Assembly (NCBI GenBank): GCA_035353855.1
Contig: DAOQAK010000040.1
Coordinates: forward strand, 1 to 39,781
Direction of reading: 5' to 3'
DNA length: 39,781 nt
From: Bacteroidales bacterium
GTDB taxonomy: Bacteria; Bacteroidota; Bacteroidia; Bacteroidales; CG2-30-32-10
Below the pieces are notes generated by a model, which made no database searches, had not been told where the DNA came from, and saw only the letters and a list, made by a program, of their open reading frames with translations. Both the position numbers and the translations under genes were made by a program. Positions within the stretch are counted from its first letter, which is position 1. Each line of letters starts with the position of its first letter. Positions 17,868-25,821 of the stretch are shown here, in pieces.

Positions 17868-19883
17868 ATGTGTGGAATTGCAGGCATAGCAATAAAAAAC
17901 AAAATTAACTCCGATTTGCCTTTGCTGATAAAAAGAATGACAGCAAGCATGAAACATCGCGGACCTGATGATGAAGGTTTTGTTTTGGTGAACCATGATG
18001 TTTGTTTTCCTGCCGGTTCGGATGATACACAAAAAGAATCATGGAACTCAAAACTAAAATACTGTCCTGAAAAATCAATCAGTGATTTTAATAATGAGTT
18101 TTTCCTGGCGCTTGGACACAGACGACTTTCCATAATCGATCTTTCGGAAGCGGCACATCAACCCATGTGTAATAGTAATGGCAATATATGGATTACCTGC
18201 AATGGCGAAATCTATAATTATATTGAATTGCGTGAAGAACTGGCTTCAAAAGGTTGTCGTTTTATTTCACAAAGTGATATTGAAGTGTTGCTTAGAGCAT
18301 ATGAAACATGGGGAACAGCATGTCTTGACAAGTTAAACGGGATGTGGTCGTTTGTGATTTATGATAAAGAAAAAAATATTCTTTTCGGTTCACGCGACAG
18401 GTTTGGTGTAAAGCCAATGTATTATTATAATGATGAAAATTGTTTTGCATTTGCTTCGGAACAAAAAGCTTTATTGAAAATCCCGTTTTTAAAAAAAGAA
18501 ATTAACTACAGCGCAGTATTCAAGCATCTTTTACATGCGCAGGTTGAATTGCACGAAGAAGGTTTTTATAAAAATATTTTTGAACTCAAACCGGCTCATT
18601 ATTTTATTTATGATTTAAAATGCCAAGAGCTTTCAATTAAAAAATATTTTTCGCTCAATTATGAAAATGCAACGACTACTTTTTCTGAAAATAAACTAAA
18701 AGAATATTCTGAAAAATTATTGGAGCATATCACGCATTCGGTTGATATTCGCCTGCGTTCGGATGTACCTGTAGGTTTTTGTTTAAGCGGAGGATTGGAT
18801 AGTTCTACAATTATAAGCGTTGCAAATAAACTGAATAAAGAAAACAAACTCTCGCAGCTTACCGATAAAATCACAGCATTCACTGCATCGAATGAAAGTG
18901 ATTCTTCGGATGAATCGAAATGGGCGAAGAAAGTTGTTGAGAGTAATAATTTAAAGTGGGTTAAAGTTGACTGTCGCGCAGAAAATATTTTGAACGATTT
19001 GGAAAAATTAATTTATCACCAGGATATTCCATTGTATTCAACAAGTACATATGCACAAAGCAAAGTGATGCAGGCTGCAAAAGAAAATGGCATCACTATA
19101 TTGTTAGACGGACAGGGTGGGGATGAACTGTTTGCAGGTTATCCGGTTTTTTACACATCTTATTATTTGGAATTGTTGAAACGTTTTCGGTTAAATGATT
19201 TTTATTCTGAATGGAGTAATATTTCAAATTCACCAATAAATAAAAGTGTCTTTGTAAAATCGTTGTTTAAGATTGGCGCTGATAAAATTATTCCGTCGTT
19301 CGCAAACCCTATATTTGCAAGCGCTGCAAAAGATGAATTGCAATATTTTCAAAAATCATTTATCAATTCAAATGCTTTGCAGATAAGCTTTGCAAATGAT
19401 TTCAATTCATTACCGCTTAACGCATCTCTTAATAAATATTGTACCGATTATTATTTAAAAAATTTGTTGCGTTGGGAAGACCGTTGCTCCATGCAGTATT
19501 CCATCGAATCGCGCACACCATTTTCGGATGATGTGGATTTAATCAATTTTATTTTTTCAGTTCCGTCGGTTTATAAAATTCGTAAAGGGTGGAGCAAATA
19601 CCTGATGCGTGAAGCGGTAAAAGGAATTATTCCTGAAGAAATCCGATTGCGAAAAGATAAAATGGGTTTTGCAACACCGCAACAACAATGGCTTCTGAAA
19701 ATCAATAAAGATTTAAAGAAATATGTTTTTGAACTTGGTGCGAATAATGAAATAATAAAAACCGATTTACTCCTAAAAAACTGGGAACAAATTTTCAATA
19801 GTTCAAAATATGTGAAAACACAGGATTTTGTATGGCGTTACGTATGCTTCCTGATTTGGAAGAAGATTTTTATTAATGAATAA
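17868..19883 (+). CDS. asnB: Asparagine synthase (glutamine-hydrolysing)
   Basis: 671 aa. ATG 17868 is followed at once by the catalytic Cys2 (MCGIAGIA), which fixes the start. Glutaminase domain (1 to about 230): RRLSIIDLS, NGEIYNY (oxyanion region), SDIEVLLRAYETWG, and SRDRFGVKPMYYY. Synthetase domain: PP-loop SGGLDSS (about 306-312) and LLDGQGGDELFAGYP, then SIESRTPFSDD near the C-terminus. The reaction is ATP + Asp + Gln to Asn + AMP + PPi + Glu. AsnB paralogues of this length in glycan clusters are thought to amidate sugar acids. Here the gene is convergent with a glycosyltransferase/flippase/methyltransferase operon, which makes that alternative reasonable but unproven. The long insert after HRGPDDEGF (about 40-80) is a family variation. 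Confidence 0.93.
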   Translation: MCGIAGIAIKNKINSDLPLLIKRMTASMKHRGPDDEGFVLVNHDVCFPAGSDDTQKESWNSKLKYCPEKSISDFNNEFFLALGHRRLSIIDLSEAAHQPMCNSNGNIWITCNGEIYNYIELREELASKGCRFISQSDIEVLLRAYETWGTACLDKLNGMWSFVIYDKEKNILFGSRDRFGVKPMYYYNDENCFAFASEQKALLKIPFLKKEINYSAVFKHLLHAQVELHEEGFYKNIFELKPAHYFIYDLKCQELSIKKYFSLNYENATTTFSENKLKEYSEKLLEHITHSVDIRLRSDVPVGFCLSGGLDSSTIISVANKLNKENKLSQLTDKITAFTASNESDSSDESKWAKKVVESNNLKWVKVDCRAENILNDLEKLIYHQDIPLYSTSTYAQSKVMQAAKENGITILLDGQGGDELFAGYPVFYTSYYLELLKRFRLNDFYSEWSNISNSPINKSVFVKSLFKIGADKIIPSFANPIFASAAKDELQYFQKSFINSNALQISFANDFNSLPLNASLNKYCTDYYLKNLLRWEDRCSMQYSIESRTPFSDDVDLINFIFSVPSVYKIRKGWSKYLMREAVKGIIPEEIRLRKDKMGFATPQQQWLLKINKDLKKYVFELGANNEIIKTDLLLKNWEQIFNSSKYVKTQDFVWRYVCFLIWKKIFINE

Positions 19884-19930
19884 TACCAATTGCAAAACTA
19901 AAGTTCCCAATACTAAGTTTCAAATCCCAA

Positions 19931-19954
19931 ATCTAAAATCTAAAATCTAAAATC
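19931..19954. repeat. 7-bp tandem repeat (ATCTAAA, about 3.4 copies)
   Basis: ATCTAAA is repeated three times plus ATC in the gap between asnB and the convergent methyltransferase gene. It is a simple microsatellite-like tract next to copy B of the 103-bp repeat. Upstream (19905-19930) are low-complexity CCCAA-type words that also occur in the palindrome at 30387. Confidence 0.6.
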
Positions 19955-19965
19955 AATTCTCCTTA

Positions 19966-20068
19966 TATACCGACAGAAAAGAGTTTTGCGAAAATATTTT
20001 TTGTTTTCTGTACGGTATAACTCGTTCTAAACAGTTTTGCCTTTGCAATCCAGATAAGAACGAGTATA
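19966..20068. repeat. 103-bp double-hairpin dispersed repeat, copy B
   Basis: Same length and order of hairpins as copy A at 4468-4570, with about 6 substitutions grouped in two patches (around 19981-19990 and 20041-20052). The outer arms of both hairpins are unchanged. One loop-side pair in the first stem shifts from A-T to a G-T wobble, while the CAG/CTG pair of the second stem is lost. It lies 5 bp from the stop codon of the methyltransferase gene, where it could end transcription from either side. Confidence 0.75.
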
Positions 20069-20072
20069 CCTT

Positions 20073-20882
20073 TTAAGATATCCGATGCGCCTTAAGATGC
20101 ACTGAAAAATATTTGCCAGGCTTTTCGTTAGGTTTTAGAACAGATGTTTTTAATTTTTCATTTGTGTAGAAAGCGCAAAGCGTATTGGATGCATGATAAA
20201 TTTTATTTCTGCATTCAGCCGGACAACCATCAAGAATGCCTGCAAGTGTGTTCCATCGCACGGTTTCAGTGCCTAAGCCGTAATCGTGCCATACAATAAT
20301 TGATTTCTCATCTTTCAATAATTTGAAAGCATTCATGGTGTCGGACTTAATGCTTTCGCTGTGATGATCGCCATCAATAAATATCAGATCGAATTTTTTA
20401 TTGAGTTGTGAAAAGTCGTATGTGAGCGAGTTTGCCTGTATGTGTGTTACATTCTTTAAGTCTTTTGAAAAGAAACGATGCATGTTGATGTAATCTTCGC
20501 TCAATTTCAGTTTTCTCATTTCATCATCAGGAAGGTTAAGCGTGGTGCAGCTTTCAGCAAGAGGTGAAATAACAGCTACGCTTTCGCCGCGCCATGTGCC
20601 TATTTCAAAATAATCTTTGCAGTGTATTTTCTTTGCAAATCCGCGAAGTAAGGCAAAGTCAGTGGGAAGCGATGAACCGTCAAGAAAACTGTAGGGTAGG
20701 ATAGTGTCTTCAAAATCAGGAAAAAGCTCAGTAATATCAACCTTTGGAAGGCCATTAGGTAAATTGTATTTCGAAAATACATAATTCTTTTTTACTTCTT
20801 CATCGTCAAGTATAGCGTTCAATAAATAGGGTTTCGAAAATATTAAACTGAATGCTTTCAGCGCTTTTGAAAGTTTGCTCAT
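20073..20882 (-). CDS. Class I SAM-dependent methyltransferase
   Basis: 269 aa. Rossmann-fold methyltransferase of the Methyltransf_24 type: motif I EIGTWRGES (about 94-103) binds S-adenosylmethionine, and LIFIDGDHHSESIKSD (about 168-183) is the post-II acidic/His motif often seen in sugar- or phenol-modifying enzymes of this group. IIVWHDYG follows. No signal peptide, so cytosolic. It starts 5 nt after the flippase stop, the last gene of a three-gene operon, which points to methylation of a glycan or its precursor. The substrate is not determined by the sequence. Copy B of the dispersed repeat comes directly after its stop. Confidence 0.85.
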   Translation of the reverse strand: MSKLSKALKAFSLIFSKPYLLNAILDDEEVKKNYVFSKYNLPNGLPKVDITELFPDFEDTILPYSFLDGSSLPTDFALLRGFAKKIHCKDYFEIGTWRGESVAVISPLAESCTTLNLPDDEMRKLKLSEDYINMHRFFSKDLKNVTHIQANSLTYDFSQLNKKFDLIFIDGDHHSESIKSDTMNAFKLLKDEKSIIVWHDYGLGTETVRWNTLAGILDGCPAECRNKIYHASNTLCAFYTNEKLKTSVLKPNEKPGKYFSVHLKAHRIS

Positions 20883-20887
20883 ATAAT

Positions 20888-22162
20888 TTATTTTTTTTGA
20901 AAAAGTAAAATAAATTCGTTGTAATAATTTTTAATATCGCCAGGTTTGGGCATCAAATCAATAATGCGGCATTTCGCTTCTTTTGAAAAAATAATTGAAA
21001 TTACAATTGCCGTGACGATATATGAAATAGAAGCAGTGATGCCGGCTCCGATAATTCCGTAAAGTGGAATTAATATTAACCCGAAAATTAAAGTTGCTGC
21101 AAAGCCTACTCCCATAGCTAAAGCATTGATGTGATATTTGCCTGTTCCCGAGAAATAATGACCGGTAATATTAACAATATTGAAAATAAGAACACCCGGT
21201 GCAAGTGTCCAGATGACTTTATTGATGTCGCCGAATTCATGACCGAAGATAAAAGTGTAAAACGAAGATGGTAATAAAACCAGCGGAATAAGAATGAAAA
21301 AGATTGAAAGTAAACTTATACGGGTTAAGCGAATGGTAAGTTTTTGCGAGTATTCATTGTTTTCGGAATTCACAATACGCGAATATTGAACAAGCGTAAT
21401 GCTTGTAGTAACAAGCCAAACAGACTCAATGATTGAAATTCCGTTAGAATAAATTCCAACATCTTTTGTTCCGTTGAAGTATTCAATAAAATAGTAACTG
21501 ATGCGGAAGCTTAGCATTTGCGCTATTGTCCCGAGTTGATTCCAGAAACCGAATTTTAATAATCCCTGTAAAGCCTCATTGAATTTACCTGTAGGATTAA
21601 TTTGCTTTTTGAAAAATGGAATGATGAAAATAAAACCTAAAATAAAATTTATTCCAAAGCCGAAATACAATGCTTTGATGTAAGAGTAGATTTCTATTTT
21701 ATTCTGAATGTTAAAGAAGAATAGTAAAGAACCAATAATGACGATAGTTTGCAGAAGGTTAATGTAGTTGTTGGTTTTGATTTTTTCTTTGCCGATCAAA
21801 ACCGAGTTATTGATTGATGCAAAAGAATTGATGGTTGTAAGAATTACTACATGCAAGATGTATTCAGGCTTTACGATATAAACCAGGTTCATTATAAAGA
21901 AAAATATAATGCTGGTAAGCAACGACCATGCATATGCAGGAATTACTATGCGTTGTAACGGATGTCGTGGAACAAGGTAAACAATTGATGGGCCTCCAAT
22001 AAGATTTGAAAAGATCAGAATAAGTGTAATGGTAGTGATAATGATTCCTTGTTCGCCTTTTCCTGTTGCACCAAGGTATTGCGAAATTATTACAGCAATA
22101 AAAAAATTAATGATAGCCGTAATAAACTTAGTGCTGAAGGTATTTAATATCTTGCTGAACAA
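20888..22162 (-). CDS. Oligosaccharide flippase (Wzx-like, MOP superfamily)
   Basis: 424-aa polytopic protein with about 12-14 hydrophobic helices throughout, of the polysaccharide biosynthesis/MATE (MOP) superfamily. The start MFSKILNTFSTKFITAI, then GATGKGEQG (about 31-39), is characteristic of these flippases, as is a C-terminal Gly/Ile-rich helix pair. By family it moves lipid-linked sugar units from the cytoplasmic to the periplasmic face. The start codon is TTG at 22162: upstream there is an in-frame TAA within 20 nt and no ATG, so TTG is the only good start. The glycosyltransferase stop lies 1 nt before it. The gene is the middle of a tightly packed glycan operon. Confidence 0.88.
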   Translation of the reverse strand: MFSKILNTFSTKFITAIINFFIAVIISQYLGATGKGEQGIIITTITLILIFSNLIGGPSIVYLVPRHPLQRIVIPAYAWSLLTSIIFFFIMNLVYIVKPEYILHVVILTTINSFASINNSVLIGKEKIKTNNYINLLQTIVIIGSLLFFFNIQNKIEIYSYIKALYFGFGINFILGFIFIIPFFKKQINPTGKFNEALQGLLKFGFWNQLGTIAQMLSFRISYYFIEYFNGTKDVGIYSNGISIIESVWLVTTSITLVQYSRIVNSENNEYSQKLTIRLTRISLLSIFFILIPLVLLPSSFYTFIFGHEFGDINKVIWTLAPGVLIFNIVNITGHYFSGTGKYHINALAMGVGFAATLIFGLILIPLYGIIGAGITASISYIVTAIVISIIFSKEAKCRIIDLMPKPGDIKNYYNEFILLFQKK

Positions 22163-22163
22163 A

Positions 22164-23348
22164 TTATTTTTTGTTTAAAATTTCAGAATAAATATCATTG
22201 ATTTGTTTTCCTACACTTTTGTAGCTGAAATTATTTTCAGCATAGTCATGAAGGAATTGTTTGTCGTATTTATCAGTATTGTCAAGCATTTGTCCGATTG
22301 CTGTTAACAAAGCATTTTCATCTTTCGGTTTTATTAATATTCCGTGTTTATCTGAAACATGTTCGGAAATGCCGCCAACATTGGTCGAAACAACCGGTAC
22401 TCCGCATGAAAATGCTTCAACAATAACACATGGAAAATTTTCGTAATTGCTGAATAAGAGCAGAAAGTCAGACTGCTCAAGCATTTCAGCAACTTGACCG
22501 GTACTTTTAGTTCCGTGAAAAAATACATATTTGTCAAGCAAAGAATTGTTTTTTGCATAATCAATAAATGGCTGTGCATCGCCATCGGTAATGAAATGCA
22601 TGGCAAAATCGTTTCTTTTTTCTGATAATTTTTTTATTGCTCTCAGTATACCTGAAATGTTTTTCTGTTCATCAACAAACGATGAAATATGTAAAATATT
22701 TTTTATGCTTTTCTTGTTTTGGTCAGTAATGACAAATAACGAAGTATCAACAACATTTGGAACAACCTTGTAATCCCCTTTGAAACCAAGATTAAGCATG
22801 GCATTTTTTAAATTTTCAGTAACTAGCAAAACCTTTTTTGATTTCCTGGTAATTCTTTTAATTAAATATTTTTTAATGAAACTTATTTTCTCAGGGTCGT
22901 CGGGTAAGAAGCCTGTCCAGTGCTCGGTTACAACAAACGGAAATTTTTTAAATGCTTTGTTGAATAAGAAAACCAATCCAACCGGAAATATAATATTTGC
23001 ATGGATAATATCAGGCTTCCCATATTTTTCTGAAATCAATTTCAACCCATTGCGATAAGCTTTCAGGTAATTAATGAATTGACGAATAGGGGAGTTGATT
23101 TTTTTTAAATAAATAAAAATGGAGTTGATATTTTTTTCGGAAGAATAAACTATTTCTTGTTTTCCTTTCAGCGTTTCATCAAAGCAAACGTGCAAAACAC
23201 TTACATCGGCATATTGTGAAACTGCTTCGGCATGTTTATGGACAAAGTTGCCTAAAGTAGGTTTTACGCGGTTTGGGAACCAACTTGAGATGAATAAAAC
23301 TTTTATTTTTGAATTTATTTCGGGCAAATTTCTAAGCTTTAATATCAC
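22164..23348 (-). CDS. GT4-family (GT-B) glycosyltransferase
   Basis: 394 aa. GT-B fold glycosyltransferase: N-terminal KVLFISSWFPNR.KPTLGNF, acceptor domain, then a nucleotide-sugar domain with NILHISSFVDEQKN and the EX7E-type motif EAFSCGVPVVSTNVGGISE (about 313-331). It adds a sugar to a growing glycan on the cytoplasmic side. The open frame begins with GTG at 23348, but on the minus strand TAAATTTG (-7-like, 23348-23355) overlaps this codon. If that box is used, transcription starts inside it and the start may be the TTG at 23327, seven codons on (MPEINSKIKVLF). It is the first gene of the glycan operon and divergent from tRNA-His. Confidence 0.88.
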   Translation of the reverse strand: MILKLRNLPEINSKIKVLFISSWFPNRVKPTLGNFVHKHAEAVSQYADVSVLHVCFDETLKGKQEIVYSSEKNINSIFIYLKKINSPIRQFINYLKAYRNGLKLISEKYGKPDIIHANIIFPVGLVFLFNKAFKKFPFVVTEHWTGFLPDDPEKISFIKKYLIKRITRKSKKVLLVTENLKNAMLNLGFKGDYKVVPNVVDTSLFVITDQNKKSIKNILHISSFVDEQKNISGILRAIKKLSEKRNDFAMHFITDGDAQPFIDYAKNNSLLDKYVFFHGTKSTGQVAEMLEQSDFLLLFSNYENFPCVIVEAFSCGVPVVSTNVGGISEHVSDKHGILIKPKDENALLTAIGQMLDNTDKYDKQFLHDYAENNFSYKSVGKQINDIYSEILNKK

Positions 23349-23372
23349 AAATTTAATTTATTTATACTTCAG

Positions 23373-23405
23373 TTTGTTTTTAAAAAGGAATTTTTTATAA
23401 ATTTG
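23373..23405 (+). promoter_or_regulatory. Promoter of tRNA-His
   Basis: TTTG (23373-23376), 21 nt, then TAAATTTG (23398-23405): exact matches to both elements of the Bacteroidota promoter at allowed spacing. The tRNA begins 13 nt downstream. It is the best promoter in the window. Confidence 0.7.
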
Positions 23406-23417
23406 CACTCTCAAAAC

Positions 23418-23492
23418 GGTGGATGTAGCTCAGCTGGTTAGAGTAGCGGATTGTGGTTCCGTTGGTCGTGGGTTCGAATCCCATCTTCCACC
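23418..23492 (+). tRNA. tRNA-His (GTG anticodon)
   Basis: Cloverleaf: acceptor GTGGATG/CTTCCAC with one T-T mismatch at the sixth pair; D arm starting TAGCTC; anticodon stem GCGGA/TCCGT around TTGTGGT, anticodon GTG at 23453-23455; T arm GTGGG-TTCGAAT-CCCAT. The G at 23418 is the extra G-1 of tRNA-His, opposite the discriminator C at 23492. The 3' CCA is not encoded. A terminator follows at 23505. Confidence 0.95.
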
Positions 23493-23504
23493 CAAAAGCG
23501 AATG

Positions 23505-23537
23505 AAAGCGTCCCGAAAATTTGGGACGCTTTTTTTT
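23505..23537 (+). terminator. Rho-independent terminator of tRNA-His
   Basis: AAAGCGTCCC (23505-23514), an 8-nt loop and GGGACGCTTT (23523-23532) form a perfect 10-bp stem, with a run of eight Ts at 23530-23537. It lies 12 nt after the tRNA. Confidence 0.93.
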
Positions 23538-23540
23538 ATT

Positions 23541-23810
23541 TCCCGGCGAAGCTGTTCAAACTTGTTTGATAAAGCGAAGTTATGCTGGTTTCGGCTACGC
23601 TCAACCAGCTATTTCAACTACGCTTATGTTGTGCATAAAGGTTTACGGCTTGGCGTAGTGGTGGATTTTAGCACAAAAGTACAATCGAAGAACTGAACTT
23701 GAACCTACCACAAAACTGTCATATGAAGCACTGTTCCTGTTCTACATCTTTGGCAAACTCGGTAATGCCGATACCTGCAGGCATAGTCTGCGGGTTGGCA
23801 CTGCAGTATA
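23541..23810. other. GC-richer structured gene-free block
   Basis: The 23538-23943 gap contains no credible gene. From 23541 to about 23810 it is visibly richer in G+C than its surroundings and densely folded: a long hairpin at 23572-23625 (outer AAGCGAAGTT/AACTACGCTT with one mismatch, inner GCTGGTT/AACCAGC at 23584-23609); TTATG-N5-CATAA enclosed by CTACGC/GCGTAG; and a hairpin at 23766-23800 (TGCC/GGCA, ACC/GGT, GCAG/CTGC). Words such as TTTCGGCTACGCTCAACC resemble dispersed palindromes I remember from Bacteroidota genomes. It could be a mobile-element remnant or a structured RNA. The rest of the gap carries the marR operator-promoter. Confidence 0.55.
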
Positions 23811-23886
23811 TTTTTTTATAATAAAATTCACACAGCCTGTTGTATACAAAGTTTGTTTTGATCCCGATAAAAATATTTTTTAATAA

Positions 23887-23907
23887 ATAGTTGCATATAT
23901 CAACTAT
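23887..23907. promoter_or_regulatory. Palindromic operator, probably of the MarR protein
   Basis: ATAGTTG, 7 nt, CAACTAT is a perfect inverted repeat (7-bp arms, 21 bp in all). It covers the -33 position of the marR promoter and stops 7 nt short of the -7 box. Its length and TTG/CAA half-sites match MarR-family operators, so autorepression is the natural reading. Confidence 0.65.
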
Positions 23908-23922
23908 ATATTTTTATCTTTG
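23891..23922 (+). promoter_or_regulatory. Promoter of the marR-RND operon
   Basis: TTG (23891-23893), 21 nt, TATCTTTG (23915-23922), which is exact TAnnTTTG. The ATG of marR is 21 nt after the -7 box. The -33 lies inside the palindromic operator. Confidence 0.6.
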
Positions 23923-23943
23923 TACCGTTTTTAAATTATTAAA

Positions 23944-24384
23944 ATGGAAAAGAAGAACATACCCTTAGGAATGATAATATGCAGGATGATGCATGAAATG
24001 TTCAGGGTACTTAAAAAACAAGCATTCGAGCAAACAGAGATTAAACTTTCGCTTGAGCAGTTCGGGTTGCTTCATACAATTAATATGAAAAGTGAAGATG
24101 TTATCCAAAATGACATGGCTAAAATGATGGGAAGGGATAAGTCTTCAATATTAAGACTTATCGACTCATTGGAAGAGAAAGAATTGGTAAGGAGAGTGGT
24201 CGATAAAAACGACAGAAGAAAGAATTATCTTATGGTTACCAAAAAAGGAGAAAAAATCATTGAGCAGTACCTGGAAATAGAGTTTAAACTGGTTAAAGAA
24301 CTCCAGGATGGTCTTTCCAAGTCGGATATTGAAACATTTTATAAAGTAATAAATCATATTAAAAGCAATGCGGAAAAATTATAA
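23944..24384 (+). CDS. MarR-family transcriptional regulator
   Basis: 146 aa, usual length for the family. Winged helix-turn-helix: a first helix region (LGMIICRMMHEMFRVLKK), the DNA-reading helices about 45-80 (QNDMAKMMGRDKSSILRLIDSLEEKELV), and the wing RRVVDKNDRRKNYLMVTKKG, whose Asp-Arg-Arg is the classical MarR wing motif. The C-terminal helix forms the dimer interface. It is a dimeric DNA-binding protein, usually a repressor released by a ligand or oxidation. A perfect 21-bp palindrome lies in its promoter, and the downstream genes are a full efflux system. Hence it most likely controls that pump and itself. No conserved Cys for thiol sensing is apparent near the N-terminus (Cys16 in MIICRMM is the only one). 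The inducer is unknown. Confidence 0.93.
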   Translation: MEKKNIPLGMIICRMMHEMFRVLKKQAFEQTEIKLSLEQFGLLHTINMKSEDVIQNDMAKMMGRDKSSILRLIDSLEEKELVRRVVDKNDRRKNYLMVTKKGEKIIEQYLEIEFKLVKELQDGLSKSDIETFYKVINHIKSNAEKL

Positions 24385-24393
24385 TTTCATAAA

Positions 24394-24433
24394 GTTGATA
24401 CCGGCAACAATTGGTGCATCAACCTTTTTTTTA
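24394..24433 (+). terminator. Hairpin with T9 tail between marR and tolC (attenuator/terminator)
   Basis: GTTGAT (24394-24399) pairs with ATCAAC (24418-24423), with an inner ACC/GGT pairing, followed by nine Ts at 24425-24433. It begins 9 nt after the marR stop. It would let marR be transcribed while reducing read-through into the pump genes. The same arms also resemble the half-sites of the operator at 23887, so it may instead be a second, wider-spaced operator. Confidence 0.5.
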
Positions 24434-24507
24434 TTAATATATTTTAAACAAAAATCAGCATAAAGAATAACAAAAATATGACAGGATTATCATTAAAAAT
24501 TAAACGA

Positions 24508-25809
24508 ATGAAAACAATTTTTAAAATCATTTTTAGCAGTATTTTTTGCTTAAATGTTTTATTGCTGCAGGCACAGCAACCCCTTACCTTGTCGCTCGAC
24601 AGCGCTGTGAAATTTGCCATCGATCATAACAAAACACTGGTCGGTTCAAAATACAGTGTTGATAAATCTACGCAAAAGATAAAAGAAGCCATTGCTGTTG
24701 GCCTGCCCCAGATCAGTGCATCGGTAGATTATACAAATTACCTGGGAGCTGAAGCCTCGCTACAGTTAAATCCTCTGGCGCCACCTGTTACTATTGAGTT
24801 TAACCCTACCAGCAATTTTAAGGCAACAGCAAGCCAGCTTATTTTTAACGGCGCTTATTATGTTGGTGTGCAACTTTCAAAACTTGCCAAAACACTTTCA
24901 GAACAAAGTTACCAGAATGATGAGCAAAGTGTAAAAGAGTTGACCATGCAGGCATATTACACTATTTTGGTAAGCGAGCGATTATTAAATCTTGTAAAAG
25001 AAAATGTTGTCAATTCAAAATTAATTTATGAGAAAACTAACAATCTTGTCAAAGCAGGAACCGTAGAAGAAATTGAAGCTAAAAAGCTTTCCGTCATGGT
25101 AACTACTGCTGAAAATGCACTTAAATCAACCGAAAGACAGGTAGAGTTGGGTTATAACCTGTTGCGACTACAATTAGGCATTGAATCAGATACGGTAATT
25201 AAGCTGACTTCAAATCTTGATGATATGATTCAGAAGAATATAGCATTAACAGCAGGTACAGAGAAATTCAATGTTGAAAATAACCTGAGCTATAAATTAC
25301 TCGATATGCAAAGTAAAATTGCAGAAAAAAATATTGACCTGAAGAAAGCAAATTATTTACCAACCCTTTCAGCTTATTATTCCTATACTGAGAAAATAAA
25401 ACAATCTCATTTTGATATGACACCTAATAATGTTCTGGGGCTTACACTATCTGTTCCAATATTTTCAAGCGGTCAGAAATGCTCACAGCTTAGCCAGGCA
25501 AAAATTGATTATAGAATATCGGCTAATACCAAAGACCTTTTAAAACAGCAGCTGACCCTGCAGGAAAAACAACTCAATTATAATTATTCCAATCTTTTGG
25601 AACAATACCTGAATCAGAAAAGCAGTGTGGATGTTGCAAAAGAAGTGCTTGAAAAAATGAACCTGAAATATGACCAGGGACTGGTTTCCAGCCTTGAACT
25701 GACAAGCGCCAATAGCAGTTATCTTACATCAGAAACAAGTTATACCAGTATCCTGCTTCAGTTATTGAACGCTGACCTGGCATTAAAGAAAATAAACAAT
25801 AAACTATAA
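24508..25809 (+). CDS. TolC-family outer-membrane efflux channel
   Basis: 433 aa from the ATG at 24508, which gives the signal peptide (FKIIFSSIFCLNVLLLQAQ). The ATG at 24478 would put ten residues in front of it, so is less likely. Two repeated OEP domains, with the long coiled-coil helices typical of TolC: the first about 35-225 (LDSAVKFAIDHN, IKEAIAVGLPQISASVDYTN, YYTILVSERLLNLVKENVVN), the second about 270-433 (IAEKNIDLKKANYLPTLSAYY, SVPIFSSGQKCSQLSQAKI). It forms a trimeric channel across the outer membrane and takes substrate from the RND pump encoded two genes downstream. A 12-nt gap separates it from the adaptor gene. Length is usual. Confidence 0.93.
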   Translation: MKTIFKIIFSSIFCLNVLLLQAQQPLTLSLDSAVKFAIDHNKTLVGSKYSVDKSTQKIKEAIAVGLPQISASVDYTNYLGAEASLQLNPLAPPVTIEFNPTSNFKATASQLIFNGAYYVGVQLSKLAKTLSEQSYQNDEQSVKELTMQAYYTILVSERLLNLVKENVVNSKLIYEKTNNLVKAGTVEEIEAKKLSVMVTTAENALKSTERQVELGYNLLRLQLGIESDTVIKLTSNLDDMIQKNIALTAGTEKFNVENNLSYKLLDMQSKIAEKNIDLKKANYLPTLSAYYSYTEKIKQSHFDMTPNNVLGLTLSVPIFSSGQKCSQLSQAKIDYRISANTKDLLKQQLTLQEKQLNYNYSNLLEQYLNQKSSVDVAKEVLEKMNLKYDQGLVSSLELTSANSSYLTSETSYTSILLQLLNADLALKKINNKL

Positions 25810-25821
25810 AAAAATACAAAT

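Noticed and set aside
23451..23696. 81-aa open frame starting inside tRNA-His
   Set aside because: It overlaps the tRNA and its terminator, which are far better supported.
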